From positions 1-64,000 of the forward strand of contig NZ_NGNS01000021.1 in NCBI RefSeq assembly GCF_002165625.1: 64,000 nucleotides of DNA, written 5' to 3'. This document shows, piece after piece, positions 55,015 to 63,462 of the stretch. The notes below the pieces were generated by a model. It saw nothing but the letters and a program-made list of their open reading frames with translations, ran no database searches and was not told where the DNA came from. This DNA is from Neiella marina (GTDB lineage Bacteria; Pseudomonadota; Gammaproteobacteria; Enterobacterales; Neiellaceae). The position numbers and the translations under genes are program-made. Numbering within the stretch: position 1 is the first letter of the stretch; each line of letters opens with the position of its first letter.

Positions 55015-55052
55015 GGTTACCTCGTTCATAATTTGATGAGTGCTACCTAACT

Positions 55053-55066
55053 AAAGGTCAACCAAT
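55053..55066. promoter_or_regulatory. GntR-type operator, GH117-GH2 operon
   Basis: AAAGGT-CA-ACCAAT, 39 bases before the GH117 start. Confidence 0.6.
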
Positions 55067-55302
55067 AATTCAATTGGTATAGCTAATTGCCGCCAAGTCT
55101 ACTCTTTTTAATTCCGATAGAAAAGTGACGAGATGCACGTTTATCGCCGCAACACCAATAAAATTGCGATAAAAAGGACAAAAACCAACATCAACAAGAC
55201 TAAAAAAAACCCAAACATTGTTAACAAAATAACCTTTAAAAGCAGTACTATCTGGCTCTTGATGGTGTCAATCGAAGCAATATGTTAGCTACATCACTTA
55301 CA

Positions 55303-55358
55303 ATTGGTTGACAAATATGTATAGTCTCTCCAACTTTTCAGCTTATTGGTTTACCAGC
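55303..55358. promoter_or_regulatory. Two GntR-type operators before the symporter
   Basis: ATTGGT-TG-ACAAAT (55303-55316) and ATTGGT-TT-ACCAGC (55345-55358), starts 42 bases apart (about four helical turns). Confidence 0.6.
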
Positions 55359-55403
55359 GCTCTTCGCTTTTGACAGTGAAGCGCTGCGAATAGGAGTCGC
55401 TAG

Positions 55404-56681
55404 ATGAGCGTCGATTCAAACAAAGTAGCCATGGGCAAAGCTTGCCTGATGTACTTTTTCTATAACTTCTTTTGGTCCTTGACCTCGGGTTCGTTGTTCG
55501 CAGTTTGGTTAGATGATCGCGTTGGCATCGATGGCGCTCAAATTGGCATCTTATTTGGTTTTCAAACTGGGTTAGCAATTCTGTTTAAGCCGTTCTTTGG
55601 TTACATTCTCGATAAACTCGGCTTGAAAAAGCACCTAATTTACTTCATCGCTTTAAGTGCCTTGATGATTGGGCCTTTTTATCTCTACGTATATGCCCCG
55701 TTACTCGCCAATGATTCAACCTTTATCTACGGCGTCATTATTGGCTCTCTATACTTGGGGATGCTGTTCCAAGCAGGCAGTGGCGTCGTTGCTTCTTACT
55801 GTGATCGCTTTGCTCGCTGCCACGGCTTCGACTTTGGCTTGGTTAATGGCTTTGGTATCGCCTCTTGGGGGGTATCCGCTCTGCTTGCGGGTGTGCTGTA
55901 CAACGTCAATCCGGATTTGATGTTCTACGCTGCCTCCGTATCCGCTTTCATCATGCTCGCGTTTTGTTGGAGCCTCAAGGTCAGCCACCTTGATGACGTT
56001 GAGAACGAGGTTCTTTCGCAGGAAAAGATCGCTCCCAAAGACGTCATCAAGCTGGCTAAAAATCCAAAGATGTGGGCCTTTATGACCTATGCAGCGACGA
56101 TTTCAGTGGTGTTTTGGACATCGACAACCCAGTTTACTCGCTACTTTATTAGCTTCTTTGAAACCCAAGAAGCGGGCATCGCATTTAGTTCAACCATGGA
56201 CGGCATTTGTTCAGTATTTTTGTTCTTTGTCAGCGCCAGTGTGCCATTTCTAATCAACCGCATTGGCGCCAAAGGCAGTCTAATTGTCACTGCTGCGGGC
56301 ATTACCTCATTTATGTTTATGATGGGTATTGCAGGTCTAGGGGAGCAAAACTTGTATTTGGCGATTGCCGGTAAATTGTTGTTTGGCGTGGCCAACCCGC
56401 TGCTCATGGTTTCGGTGTTTGCTTATGTTGCCGAGCAGTTTGATAAGAAAGTCAATTCATTCACTTACATGTTCGGCTTTCAGGTGGTGAATAACTTGTT
56501 TACTGCCATTGCATCGCCAGTAATGGGCAATATGTATGATGTCCATGGCTTCGCAATGAGTTACATCTATTTTGGCCTGTTTTCGCTAGCAGCGACATTG
56601 GTCGCTTGCTTTACCTTGAGCTCAAAAAGCAAGGCGGTAGAGCCTGAACCGGAACAACAACCCGAGACCGCTGCGGCCTAA
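55404..56681 (+). CDS. MFS oligosaccharide:H+ symporter (LacY family)
   Basis: 425 residues, close to LacY (417), with 12 hydrophobic segments. FYNFFWSLTSGSLFAVWL in the first helix and GILFGFQTGLAILFKPFFGYILDKLGLKK in the second and its loop are LacY/OHS-family features. Expected to import a disaccharide such as neoagarobiose with protons, matching the cytoplasmic GH117 and GH2 across the divergent promoter. AGGAG precedes ATG 55404. The acidic tail ends EQQPETAAA. Confidence 0.9.
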   Translation: MSVDSNKVAMGKACLMYFFYNFFWSLTSGSLFAVWLDDRVGIDGAQIGILFGFQTGLAILFKPFFGYILDKLGLKKHLIYFIALSALMIGPFYLYVYAPLLANDSTFIYGVIIGSLYLGMLFQAGSGVVASYCDRFARCHGFDFGLVNGFGIASWGVSALLAGVLYNVNPDLMFYAASVSAFIMLAFCWSLKVSHLDDVENEVLSQEKIAPKDVIKLAKNPKMWAFMTYAATISVVFWTSTTQFTRYFISFFETQEAGIAFSSTMDGICSVFLFFVSASVPFLINRIGAKGSLIVTAAGITSFMFMMGIAGLGEQNLYLAIAGKLLFGVANPLLMVSVFAYVAEQFDKKVNSFTYMFGFQVVNNLFTAIASPVMGNMYDVHGFAMSYIYFGLFSLAATLVACFTLSSKSKAVEPEPEQQPETAAA

Positions 56682-56986
56682 TCACTAGCCCCCCAGTATC
56701 TTTCCAAAGCACCTCTCGTTGCCTTTTCTGGTAGCGAGAGGTTGTTGATCTATTTGCCCTCATTTGTTTCTTGATCAAGGTAGCAAAAACTACTCTACCC
56801 ACTTCAATCACAAACTGTCGATTGTTAACATTATGCAATATTAAAGTTAGATTTACGTTGTTCCCAGGGACGGGACTGCGGCAAAGCGCTGCAAAAATCG
56901 CTTTGCCAGTCATGGAGGGCATCGAAGCACTCGCTTGTTAAGCAGTGCCAGAACTGATAATCCACCGCTCTGGGGAGTTATATTGC
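56682..56986. other. Intergenic region upstream of the binding protein
   Basis: No gene is seen. CCTCTCG/CGAGAGG near 56712-56741 could be a weak hairpin after the symporter, and ATTGTTAACATT (56821-56832) is an operator-like site. Confidence 0.5.
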
Positions 56987-57841
56987 ATGACTATTAAAAA
57001 TTATTTTGCACTTCTGGTTATGGCGTTATTTAGCTTGGCAACGCATGCCAACAGTAACGTCACAACCCCAATAATCCTTGGAGAGCGCGATCAATTGGTC
57101 GTCGATCTAATGAAGCTGGCATTCGACAAAGCCAATTACTCCTATGAAATGAACGCTGCCAATGAATGGTTAAGCGTTAATCGCCTAAAAGAAGAGGTGA
57201 AGCATGGCAACATGAGTGTTATGTGGGCTGGTGCCAGTAATGAGCTGCAGGGCGAATTAGAGGCAGTAAAAATTCCCTTGTTCAAAGGATTAGCGGGATA
57301 CCGACTATTTGTCATCGAAAAAAATGCTCAACACCGCTTTAACGGCATTAACAACCTCAATCAGCTAAAGCAACTCACAGCCGGTTTGGGTCGCTTCTGG
57401 GGAGATACGCAAATTCTCGAAACAGCAGGGCTAGAAGTCGTTAAACCAGTCAAAGCAGAGAGCCTGTTTTACATGGTCGATGGTGGCCGCTTTGATTACT
57501 TACCCCTAGCGATGCACGAAATCTGGGAGGTGGTTGAAACCCACAATGACCTCAACCTAGCCGTAGAAAATGGCGTCGTTCTGCAATACCCAATGGCGAT
57601 GTACCTGTACGTCGACAAAAACAATCCAGAGCTGCATCGAGCGTTGGAAAGAGGCTTAGAAACGGCCATTGCCGATGGTAGTTTCGATGAAATGTTCTAC
57701 GGCTCCAAGGTCATCTCAAGTGCCATGGCGCTAGCCCAAATCGATCGCCGCAACATTATTCGTATCGATAACCACTCGCTACCAGCCGATACGCCGCTGT
57801 CGCGCAAGGAGTTATGGCTCGACCCACAGCGAAAGCTTTAA
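56987..57841 (+). CDS. Periplasmic solute-binding-like protein, orphan
   Basis: 284 residues from ATG 56987 (GGGGAG 9 bases upstream; the longer frame is unlikely). Signal peptide MTIKNYFALLVMALFSLATHA. The mature part looks like a bacterial type II periplasmic binding fold, with LVVDLMKLAFDKANYSYEM and an AESLFYMVDGGRFDYLPL segment where the ligand would sit. No ABC permease or ATPase is nearby. Could be a sensor input or a free binding protein. Has its own terminator. Confidence 0.75.
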   Translation: MTIKNYFALLVMALFSLATHANSNVTTPIILGERDQLVVDLMKLAFDKANYSYEMNAANEWLSVNRLKEEVKHGNMSVMWAGASNELQGELEAVKIPLFKGLAGYRLFVIEKNAQHRFNGINNLNQLKQLTAGLGRFWGDTQILETAGLEVVKPVKAESLFYMVDGGRFDYLPLAMHEIWEVVETHNDLNLAVENGVVLQYPMAMYLYVDKNNPELHRALERGLETAIADGSFDEMFYGSKVISSAMALAQIDRRNIIRIDNHSLPADTPLSRKELWLDPQRKL

Positions 57842-57852
57842 ATCATCGCTTA

Positions 57853-57878
57853 AAGGACAGCACTTGCTGTCCTTTTTT
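57853..57878 (+). terminator. Terminator of the binding-protein gene
   Basis: AAGGACAGC and GCTGTCCTT form a 9-bp stem with a 4-base loop and a T-run. Confidence 0.9.
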
Positions 57879-57890
57879 ATCAGCTTTTGC

Positions 57891-58070
57891 GGTTAACCAC
57901 CGAACTTTGGTCAAACAATTTTGACATTGGTCAATCTATAAAATTATTTGGTTTACCAATCGAATTATTTATGTTGAAATTGCACTCAACAGACGAGTTA
58001 AAGGTGCTTCAAAGGCCCTTGAGTATTGATAGAAGTATTTTTCTGTGACTCTTCTAATTGGTTAACAAAA
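57891..58070. promoter_or_regulatory. Cluster of GntR-type sites before the DUF386-galETK operon
   Basis: Five related sites within 180 bases: GGTTAACC (57891-57898), TTTGGTCAAACAAT (57906-57919), ATTGGTCAATCTAT (57926-57939), TTTGGTTTACCAAT (57947-57960, the best) and ATTGGTTAACAAAA (58057-58070). The cluster suggests cooperative or multi-step repression. Confidence 0.65.
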
Positions 58071-58085
58071 ATATCGGAGGCCGTC

Positions 58086-58553
58086 GTGCTGTACGCCAAC
58101 ATCAATCATTTAGGTGCGCAAGTTCCCTACATCCATGCTTCCTTTCAACAGTGGATCAAAGAAGCGGTGCAAATTGCCAGCGCAGCTGAGCCTGGCAAAT
58201 ACCAACTGGCACAACAGGATGTATTTGTAGTCGTTGCCGAGGCGACCACCGAGCCACAGCAACAGCGCCAAGCCGAGATTCACAAGAACTACATCGACGT
58301 TCAAATCCTGTTATCCGGTAAGGAACGTTTGGGCTACGGCTTGTACCCGCCAACTGAGTATGCCGAGCTCGATGCCTTAGAAAATGATGTGGTGCTGTTT
58401 GATAGCGTCAGCGATGAACAGTTCATCGACTTGAACGCAGGTGACTTTGTCATCTTTTACCCCAACGAACCTCACCGCCCACTGTGCGCAAGTGACGAGA
58501 TCTGTGCTGTTAAAAAGGCCATCGTCAAAATTCCTCGTGCACTGTGCAAATAG
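58086..58553 (+). CDS. YhcH/YjgK/YiaL (DUF386, EbgC-like) protein
   Basis: 155 residues from GTG 58086, chosen because CGGAGG lies 5 bases upstream; the frame runs 20 codons further back without a site. Cupin-like fold with EIHKNYIDVQILLSGKE and FYPNEPHRP, whose His and Glu residues form the likely metal site. Family members include EbgC, the partner of E. coli evolved beta-galactosidase, and a sialic acid anomerase, so a sugar anomerase role is reasonable. First gene of the galETK operon. Confidence 0.88.
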   Translation: MLYANINHLGAQVPYIHASFQQWIKEAVQIASAAEPGKYQLAQQDVFVVVAEATTEPQQQRQAEIHKNYIDVQILLSGKERLGYGLYPPTEYAELDALENDVVLFDSVSDEQFIDLNAGDFVIFYPNEPHRPLCASDEICAVKKAIVKIPRALCK

Positions 58554-58611
58554 GTGTTGCCCTGAAACCAAAATTCGCTTTTTAACAAGTGACGAAAACT
58601 GGAGCTAACTC

Positions 58612-59628
58612 ATGAAAGTACTGGTAACTGGTGGCCTTGGATATATCGGCAGCCATACCTGTGTACAACTGATAGCCGCTGGCTTTACCCCGGTTGTGCT
58701 GGACAATCTTCATAACAGCAAGCTTGGCGTAGTCAGCCACTTAAAGAAAATTCTGCAGCAAGATGTGCAGCACTATGTCGGCGACATCCGAGATCGCGAC
58801 CTATTAAAGTCCATCTTTGCCGAGCATGACATCAAAGCCGTTATTCATTTTGCTGGCCTTAAAGCTGTTGGCGAATCGGTTGAGAAGCCTCTGGAATACT
58901 ATGAAAACAACGTCTACGGCACATTGGCGCTGGTTCAGGAAATGAAAGCGGCAGGAGTGAAGTCGATTATCTTCAGTTCATCGGCGACGGTTTATGGTGA
59001 CCCACAAGAAATTCCGATTAGCGAAACTACCGCAACCGGCGCAACCACCAATCCTTATGGCCGCAGTAAGTTCATGGTGGAAGAATGCCTGAAAGATCTT
59101 CACATCGCCGATCCTGAATGGAGCATTACGTTATTGCGCTATTTCAACCCTGTTGGTTCTCATCCTTCAGGTTTACTCGGAGAAGATCCGCAAGGTATTC
59201 CCAACAACTTAATGCCGTTTATTGCTCAAGTCGCAGTTGGCCGACGCGAACAGTTAGCAGTGTTTGGTAACGATTACCCAACCAAAGACGGCACCGGCGT
59301 GCGCGATTACATTCACGTCATGGACTTGGCTGATGGCCACATCGCTGCGCTACAACATGTCGGGGACAAGGCCGGTGTGCATATCTACAACTTAGGCACC
59401 GGCACTGGCACCAGCGTCTTAGAGATGGTTGATGCTTTTGCTAGCGCTAGCGGCCAATCGATCAAATACCAAATTTGCGACCGTCGCCCTGGCGATATCG
59501 CCGAATGCTGGGCCGATCCAAGTAAAGCCAAGAATGAATTGAACTGGCAAGCCCAGTATGGCATTGCCGAAATGACCGCCGATACCTGGCGGTGGCAGTC
59601 CAATTACCCCAATGGTTTTTCTGACTAA
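58612..59628 (+). CDS. galE: UDP-glucose 4-epimerase
   Basis: 338 residues, the length of E. coli GalE (338). NAD-binding GGLGYIGSHTCVQL, the SSSATVYGDP Ser/Thr segment and catalytic NPYGRSK (YxxxK). It interconverts UDP-galactose and UDP-glucose in the Leloir pathway. Co-directional with galT (12 bases away) and galK. Confidence 0.97.
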   Translation: MKVLVTGGLGYIGSHTCVQLIAAGFTPVVLDNLHNSKLGVVSHLKKILQQDVQHYVGDIRDRDLLKSIFAEHDIKAVIHFAGLKAVGESVEKPLEYYENNVYGTLALVQEMKAAGVKSIIFSSSATVYGDPQEIPISETTATGATTNPYGRSKFMVEECLKDLHIADPEWSITLLRYFNPVGSHPSGLLGEDPQGIPNNLMPFIAQVAVGRREQLAVFGNDYPTKDGTGVRDYIHVMDLADGHIAALQHVGDKAGVHIYNLGTGTGTSVLEMVDAFASASGQSIKYQICDRRPGDIAECWADPSKAKNELNWQAQYGIAEMTADTWRWQSNYPNGFSD

Positions 59629-59640
59629 GCGAGAACAGTC

Positions 59641-60696
59641 ATGACCCAACAAATTCAATTTGATGCCACCGAGCATCCACATCGCCGCTTTAATCCATTA
59701 ACTGGGCAATGGGTGTTGGTATCACCACATCGGGCCAAGCGGCCGTGGAGTGGACAAAACGAGGTACTGCCGGAGACAGATTCGCCGAGTTACGACGAGA
59801 ACTGTTTCTTGTGTGCTGGCAATACCCGTATTTCGGGAGACAAGAACCCCGACTACAGCGAAACCTACGTGTTCAATAACGATTTCGCTGCACTAATGAC
59901 AGACTCTCCGGATGCACCAGAATCAGATGATCCATTGTTTGTCAGTCAAGGTGCTAGAGGCTTAAGCCGCGTCATTTGCTTCTCTCCTGACCATAGCAAA
60001 ACACTGCCGGAGCTCGGCAGCGATAAAATCCGTGCCATTATCGATACCTGGAATGAGCAAATTGAAGAGCTAGGTCAAGACTATGCGTGGGTGCAAGTAT
60101 TTGAGAACAAAGGAGCGGCAATGGGCTGCTCACAACCTCACCCTCACGGTCAGATTTGGGCAAACAGTTTTTTACCCAACGAAATTGCTATCAAAGACAT
60201 TAATCTTAAAGCGCATTTTGCCAAGCACGGCAGTAACTTGCTGCTCGACTATGCATTGCGCGAAAGTGAGCGCATAGAGCGTACTGTGGTCGAAACTGAG
60301 TTTTGGATTGCTGTAGTGCCTTATTGGGCCGCCTGGCCATTTGAGACATTGCTGATGCCGAAATTCAAAGCGGCTCGGATGAGTGATCTGAGCGATGCTC
60401 AAAAAGATGATCTGTCGGTTGCGCTGAAAAAGTTGACCAGCCGCTACGACAACTTATTCCAGTGCTCTTTCCCTTATTCAATGGGTTGGCATTACGCCCC
60501 GTTCGTTGATGAACAAAACCAAGATTACTGGCAATTACATGCTTTGTTTTATCCCCCCCTGCTGCGCAGTGCCACGGTGAAAAAATTCATGGTGGGCTAC
60601 GAAATGCTGGCCGAATCACAGCGCGATCTGACAGCGGAGCAAGCCGCTCAGAAACTCCGCGACGTGAGTGATGTACATTATTTGGAGGATCGCTAA
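59641..60696 (+). CDS. galT: Galactose-1-phosphate uridylyltransferase
   Basis: 351 residues (E. coli GalT 348). Catalytic HPH motif in [13 protein letters not shown]-terminal [20 protein letters not shown] and zinc-site CFLC. It exchanges UMP between UDP-glucose and galactose-1-phosphate. Its stop overlaps the galK start by one base (TAATG). Confidence 0.97.
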   Translation: MTQQIQFDATEHPHRRFNPLTGQWVLVSPHRAKRPWSGQNEVLPETDSPSYDENCFLCAGNTRISGDKNPDYSETYVFNNDFAALMTDSPDAPESDDPLFVSQGARGLSRVICFSPDHSKTLPELGSDKIRAIIDTWNEQIEELGQDYAWVQVFENKGAAMGCSQPHPHGQIWANSFLPNEIAIKDINLKAHFAKHGSNLLLDYALRESERIERTVVETEFWIAVVPYWAAWPFETLLMPKFKAARMSDLSDAQKDDLSVALKKLTSRYDNLFQCSFPYSMGWHYAPFVDEQNQDYWQLHALFYPPLLRSATVKKFMVGYEMLAESQRDLTAEQAAQKLRDVSDVHYLEDR

Positions 60697-61859
60697 TGGC
60701 GCGTCAACAACAACTTATCGATGCTGTAACCAACTCATTCAACAGTGCTTTCGGTACTGCTCCGACACTTACGGTGCAAGCGCCAGGGCGAGTCAACCTG
60801 ATTGGTGAACACACGGACTACAACAACGGCTTTGTCTTACCCTGTGCCATTGACTATCAGGCAGTAGCGGTTGCCGCTAAGCGCGATGACAATCTCATTC
60901 GTATCGTTTCTGTTGACTACGATAACGAGGTTCACGAGTTTTCGCTGACTGGTGAAATCGAATTTTTCGATGGCAACATGTGGGTCAACTATGTTCGCGG
61001 AGTCATTAAATGCTTGCTCGGTCGCGGTTATCAATTTGCTGGCGCCGACATTGCGTTTTCAGGCAATGTGCCACAAGGCGCTGGATTAAGTTCTTCAGCA
61101 GCCCTAGAGGTGGTCCTAGGGCAAGTGTTCAAAGAGTTGTATCAACTCGAGCTATCGCAGCAAGAAATTGCGCTGAATGGCCAACAAGCAGAAAACGAAT
61201 TTGTCGGCTGCGCTTGCGGTATCATGGATCAGCTAGTGTCCGCTAAAGGCGAAGCTGGCCATGCATTACTAATTGATTGTGAAAGCCTTGAGACCAAATC
61301 AGTGAAAATGCCCGCCGAGCTTAATGTTGTCATCATCAACTCAAATAAAAAACGAGGCTTGGTAGACAGCGAATACAACAAACGCCGCGAGCAATGTGAA
61401 CAAGCAGCAGCCTTTTTTGGCAAGCCCAGCCTGCGTCAGCTAACCCTAGACGAGTTAGTCGCCAAAGAATCGGAGCTAGCTGTGGATGTATTCAAGTGTG
61501 CCCGCCATGTGGTCACTGAAAATGCGCGGGTGCTTGATTCAGTCGAAGCGTTAGAGCAAGGCAATTTGCAAGCTCTATCAACCCTAATGGCTGACTCCCA
61601 TGCTTCAATGCGTGACGACTTCAAAATTACCACCTCAGAAATTGATGCACTGGTTGATATCGTCAAGCAAACCATCGGCACTCGTGGTGGCGTAAGAATG
61701 ACTGGCGGTGGTTTTGGTGGTTGTATTGTCGCGCTGGTGCCTAATGATTTGGTTGAGCCTGTGCGTGCTGCGGTGGCAGAAAAGTACCAAGCGCAAACCG
61801 GTCTAAAAGAGGATTTTTACATTTGTTCGGCAATGACTGGTGCAGGCCGCATGGCCTAA
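60696..61859 (+). CDS. galK: Galactokinase
   Basis: 387 residues (E. coli GalK 382). GHMP-kinase signature with [21 protein letters not shown] in two adjacent parts, phosphate loop [14 protein letters not shown] and C-terminal MTGGGFGGC. It phosphorylates galactose released by GH2 and GH117. Last gene of the operon. Confidence 0.97.
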   Translation: MARQQQLIDAVTNSFNSAFGTAPTLTVQAPGRVNLIGEHTDYNNGFVLPCAIDYQAVAVAAKRDDNLIRIVSVDYDNEVHEFSLTGEIEFFDGNMWVNYVRGVIKCLLGRGYQFAGADIAFSGNVPQGAGLSSSAALEVVLGQVFKELYQLELSQQEIALNGQQAENEFVGCACGIMDQLVSAKGEAGHALLIDCESLETKSVKMPAELNVVIINSNKKRGLVDSEYNKRREQCEQAAAFFGKPSLRQLTLDELVAKESELAVDVFKCARHVVTENARVLDSVEALEQGNLQALSTLMADSHASMRDDFKITTSEIDALVDIVKQTIGTRGGVRMTGGGFGGCIVALVPNDLVEPVRAAVAEKYQAQTGLKEDFYICSAMTGAGRMA

Positions 61860-61907
61860 ACCTTGCGTTCAACCTGTGAGCCAGTCTTAGCAGGAACTCT
61901 AATGATG

Positions 61908-61938
61908 GCGAATGATCCTTCGGATCATTCGCTTTTTT
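61908..61938 (+). terminator. Terminator of the gal operon
   Basis: GCGAATGATCC-TTC-GGATCATTCGC, perfect 11-bp stem with a TTTTTT tail. Confidence 0.93.
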
Positions 61939-61977
61939 CGTTATAGGCTGTTACAAAAGGACAGCGATTCAATTGCC

Positions 61978-62003
61978 AATTTGGTACACAGATTCACCAA
62001 ATT
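61978..62003. promoter_or_regulatory. AATTTGGT-N10-ACCAAATT dyad before the SPFH gene
   Basis: Perfect 8-base arms with a 10-base spacer, the same arms and spacing as at 49458-49483. It lies 59 bases before the start codon at 62063. Confidence 0.6.
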
Positions 62004-62062
62004 GTCGTCGAGATAAGCTACCCTAAATTGGAAATATCCAATCAAATCAAGGAAGAAGTTAT

Positions 62063-62977
62063 ATGCTCGATCAACTCCCTGTGTTACCACTGGTTATCGC
62101 GGTGTTCGTTTTGTTCGTGGTTTACTCTGGCGTCGTGTCTGTTCGTCAGGGGTATCAATACACCATTGAACGATTTGGCAAATTTACTCGCTCATTACGG
62201 CCCGGATTGCATTTTGTGGTGCCTTTTGTCGACCGTATTGGTCACCGAGTCAACATGATGGAGCAAGTGCTAGAAATCCCATCTCAAGAGATCATCAGCT
62301 CAGATAACGCGATGGTTAGCATTGATGCCCTGCTGTTTTTCGTTCCTATTGACGCCGCTAAATCGGTGTACGAAGTCAATCATTTGGAGCACGCCTTACG
62401 GAATCTAGCCCTGACCAATATCCGTACCGTGTTGGGATCAATGGAGCTGGACAAAATGTTGTCTGAGCGCGACGAGATTAACTCGCGACTGTTATCGGTC
62501 ATTGATAATGCTGCCGAACCTTGGGGAGTCAAGGTCATCCGTATCGAGATTAAAGACATTGCACCGCCCGCAGATTTGGTTGAAGCGATGGCCAATCAAA
62601 TGAAAGCCGAGCGTGACAAACGTGCCGCAGTACTAGAAGCAGAGGGTGAACGTCAGGCCCAAGTACTGCGTGCTGAAGGTGAAAAACAAGCCCAGATCCT
62701 CGAGGCCGAAGGTCGCAAAGAAGCGGCCTTTCGCGATGCCGAGGCCCGTGAGCGTCAAGCCGAGGCCGAGGCCGAAGCAACCCGTATGGTGTCCGATGCC
62801 ATTGCCAAAGGTAATCCACAGTCACTGAACTATTTCATTGCGCAAAAGTACGTCGAGTCATTGAAAGACATCGCCGCCGCGGAGAATCAGAAGGTGGTCA
62901 TGCTGCCGCTTGAGGCCTCCGGCATATTGGGTGCTGTCGAAGGCGTCAGAGAGCTGCTCAAGTCGACAGGTAAATAG
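62063..62977 (+). CDS. SPFH/band 7 (stomatin-like, QmcA-type) membrane protein
   Basis: 304 residues (E. coli QmcA 305). One N-terminal membrane helix (about 5-25), the SPFH domain with QGYQYTIERFGKFTRSLRPG, then a long coiled coil of EAEG repeats (about 180-240). Forms large membrane assemblies implicated in protease scaffolding and lipid organisation. GGAAG lies upstream of ATG 62063. Paired with an NfeD protein two bases downstream, the usual arrangement. Confidence 0.93.
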   Translation: MLDQLPVLPLVIAVFVLFVVYSGVVSVRQGYQYTIERFGKFTRSLRPGLHFVVPFVDRIGHRVNMMEQVLEIPSQEIISSDNAMVSIDALLFFVPIDAAKSVYEVNHLEHALRNLALTNIRTVLGSMELDKMLSERDEINSRLLSVIDNAAEPWGVKVIRIEIKDIAPPADLVEAMANQMKAERDKRAAVLEAEGERQAQVLRAEGEKQAQILEAEGRKEAAFRDAEARERQAEAEAEATRMVSDAIAKGNPQSLNYFIAQKYVESLKDIAAAENQKVVMLPLEASGILGAVEGVRELLKSTGK

Positions 62978-62979
62978 TC

Positions 62980-63453
62980 ATGATGATGTTAGTCGAATGG
63001 TTAAAACAAATGGATCCCACTGACTGGGCCATTGCCGGCATCATTTTGGTGGTGTTGGAAGTTTTGCTACCAACCAGCTGGCTACTGTGGCCCGGTATCG
63101 CGGCACTGATCGTTGCTTTGATTCATTGGTTGGTGCCTTTGGGCTGGACTGCTCAGTTGCTAACTTTCGCTGCTTTGACCATGCTCATGTTGGTCGTCGG
63201 TCGACGCTTTTACAATCCAGCCAACATCCGCAGTAGCCAACCTGACTTAAATCAGCAGGTTGGCCGCCATCAGGGCAAAGTGGCGTCTCTGAGTCAGGAT
63301 GCAGAAAACGGCCGTAGCCGAATTCATTTGGGTGATAGCGAGTGGCAGGTAGAGCTCCCTGCAGGAGAGACAGCCAAAGCTGGCACTCAAGTCGAAGTGA
63401 CAGGCCAACGGAGCAATACGCTGTTGGTGAAAATAATCGAACAAAAACAATAG
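62980..63453 (+). CDS. NfeD-family membrane protein (short type)
   Basis: 157 residues with two to three hydrophobic segments near 14-65 (including [20 protein letters not shown]) and a C-terminal OB-fold domain (about 85-155, with [12 protein letters not shown] and [13 protein letters not shown]). No protease domain, so the short NfeD form. Works with the SPFH partner. Three adjacent ATGs make the exact start uncertain by two codons. Confidence 0.9.
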   Translation: MMMLVEWLKQMDPTDWAIAGIILVVLEVLLPTSWLLWPGIAALIVALIHWLVPLGWTAQLLTFAALTMLMLVVGRRFYNPANIRSSQPDLNQQVGRHQGKVASLSQDAENGRSRIHLGDSEWQVELPAGETAKAGTQVEVTGQRSNTLLVKIIEQKQ

Positions 63454-63462
63454 GAAAATGAC

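Larger units (their letters stand above)
55015..55403. promoter_or_regulatory. Divergent control region, GH117 / symporter
   Basis: This AT-rich gap has no gene. AAAGGTCAACCAAT (55053-55066) faces GH117; ATTGTTAACAAA (55217-55228), ATTGGTTGACAAAT (55303-55316) and ATTGGTTTACCAGC (55345-55358) lie nearer the symporter. Confidence 0.65.

Noticed and set aside
58026-58085. 20-codon N-terminal extension of the DUF386 protein
   Set aside because: The conserved domain starts at the GTG at 58086 with CGGAGG upstream; the extension overlaps an operator-like site.
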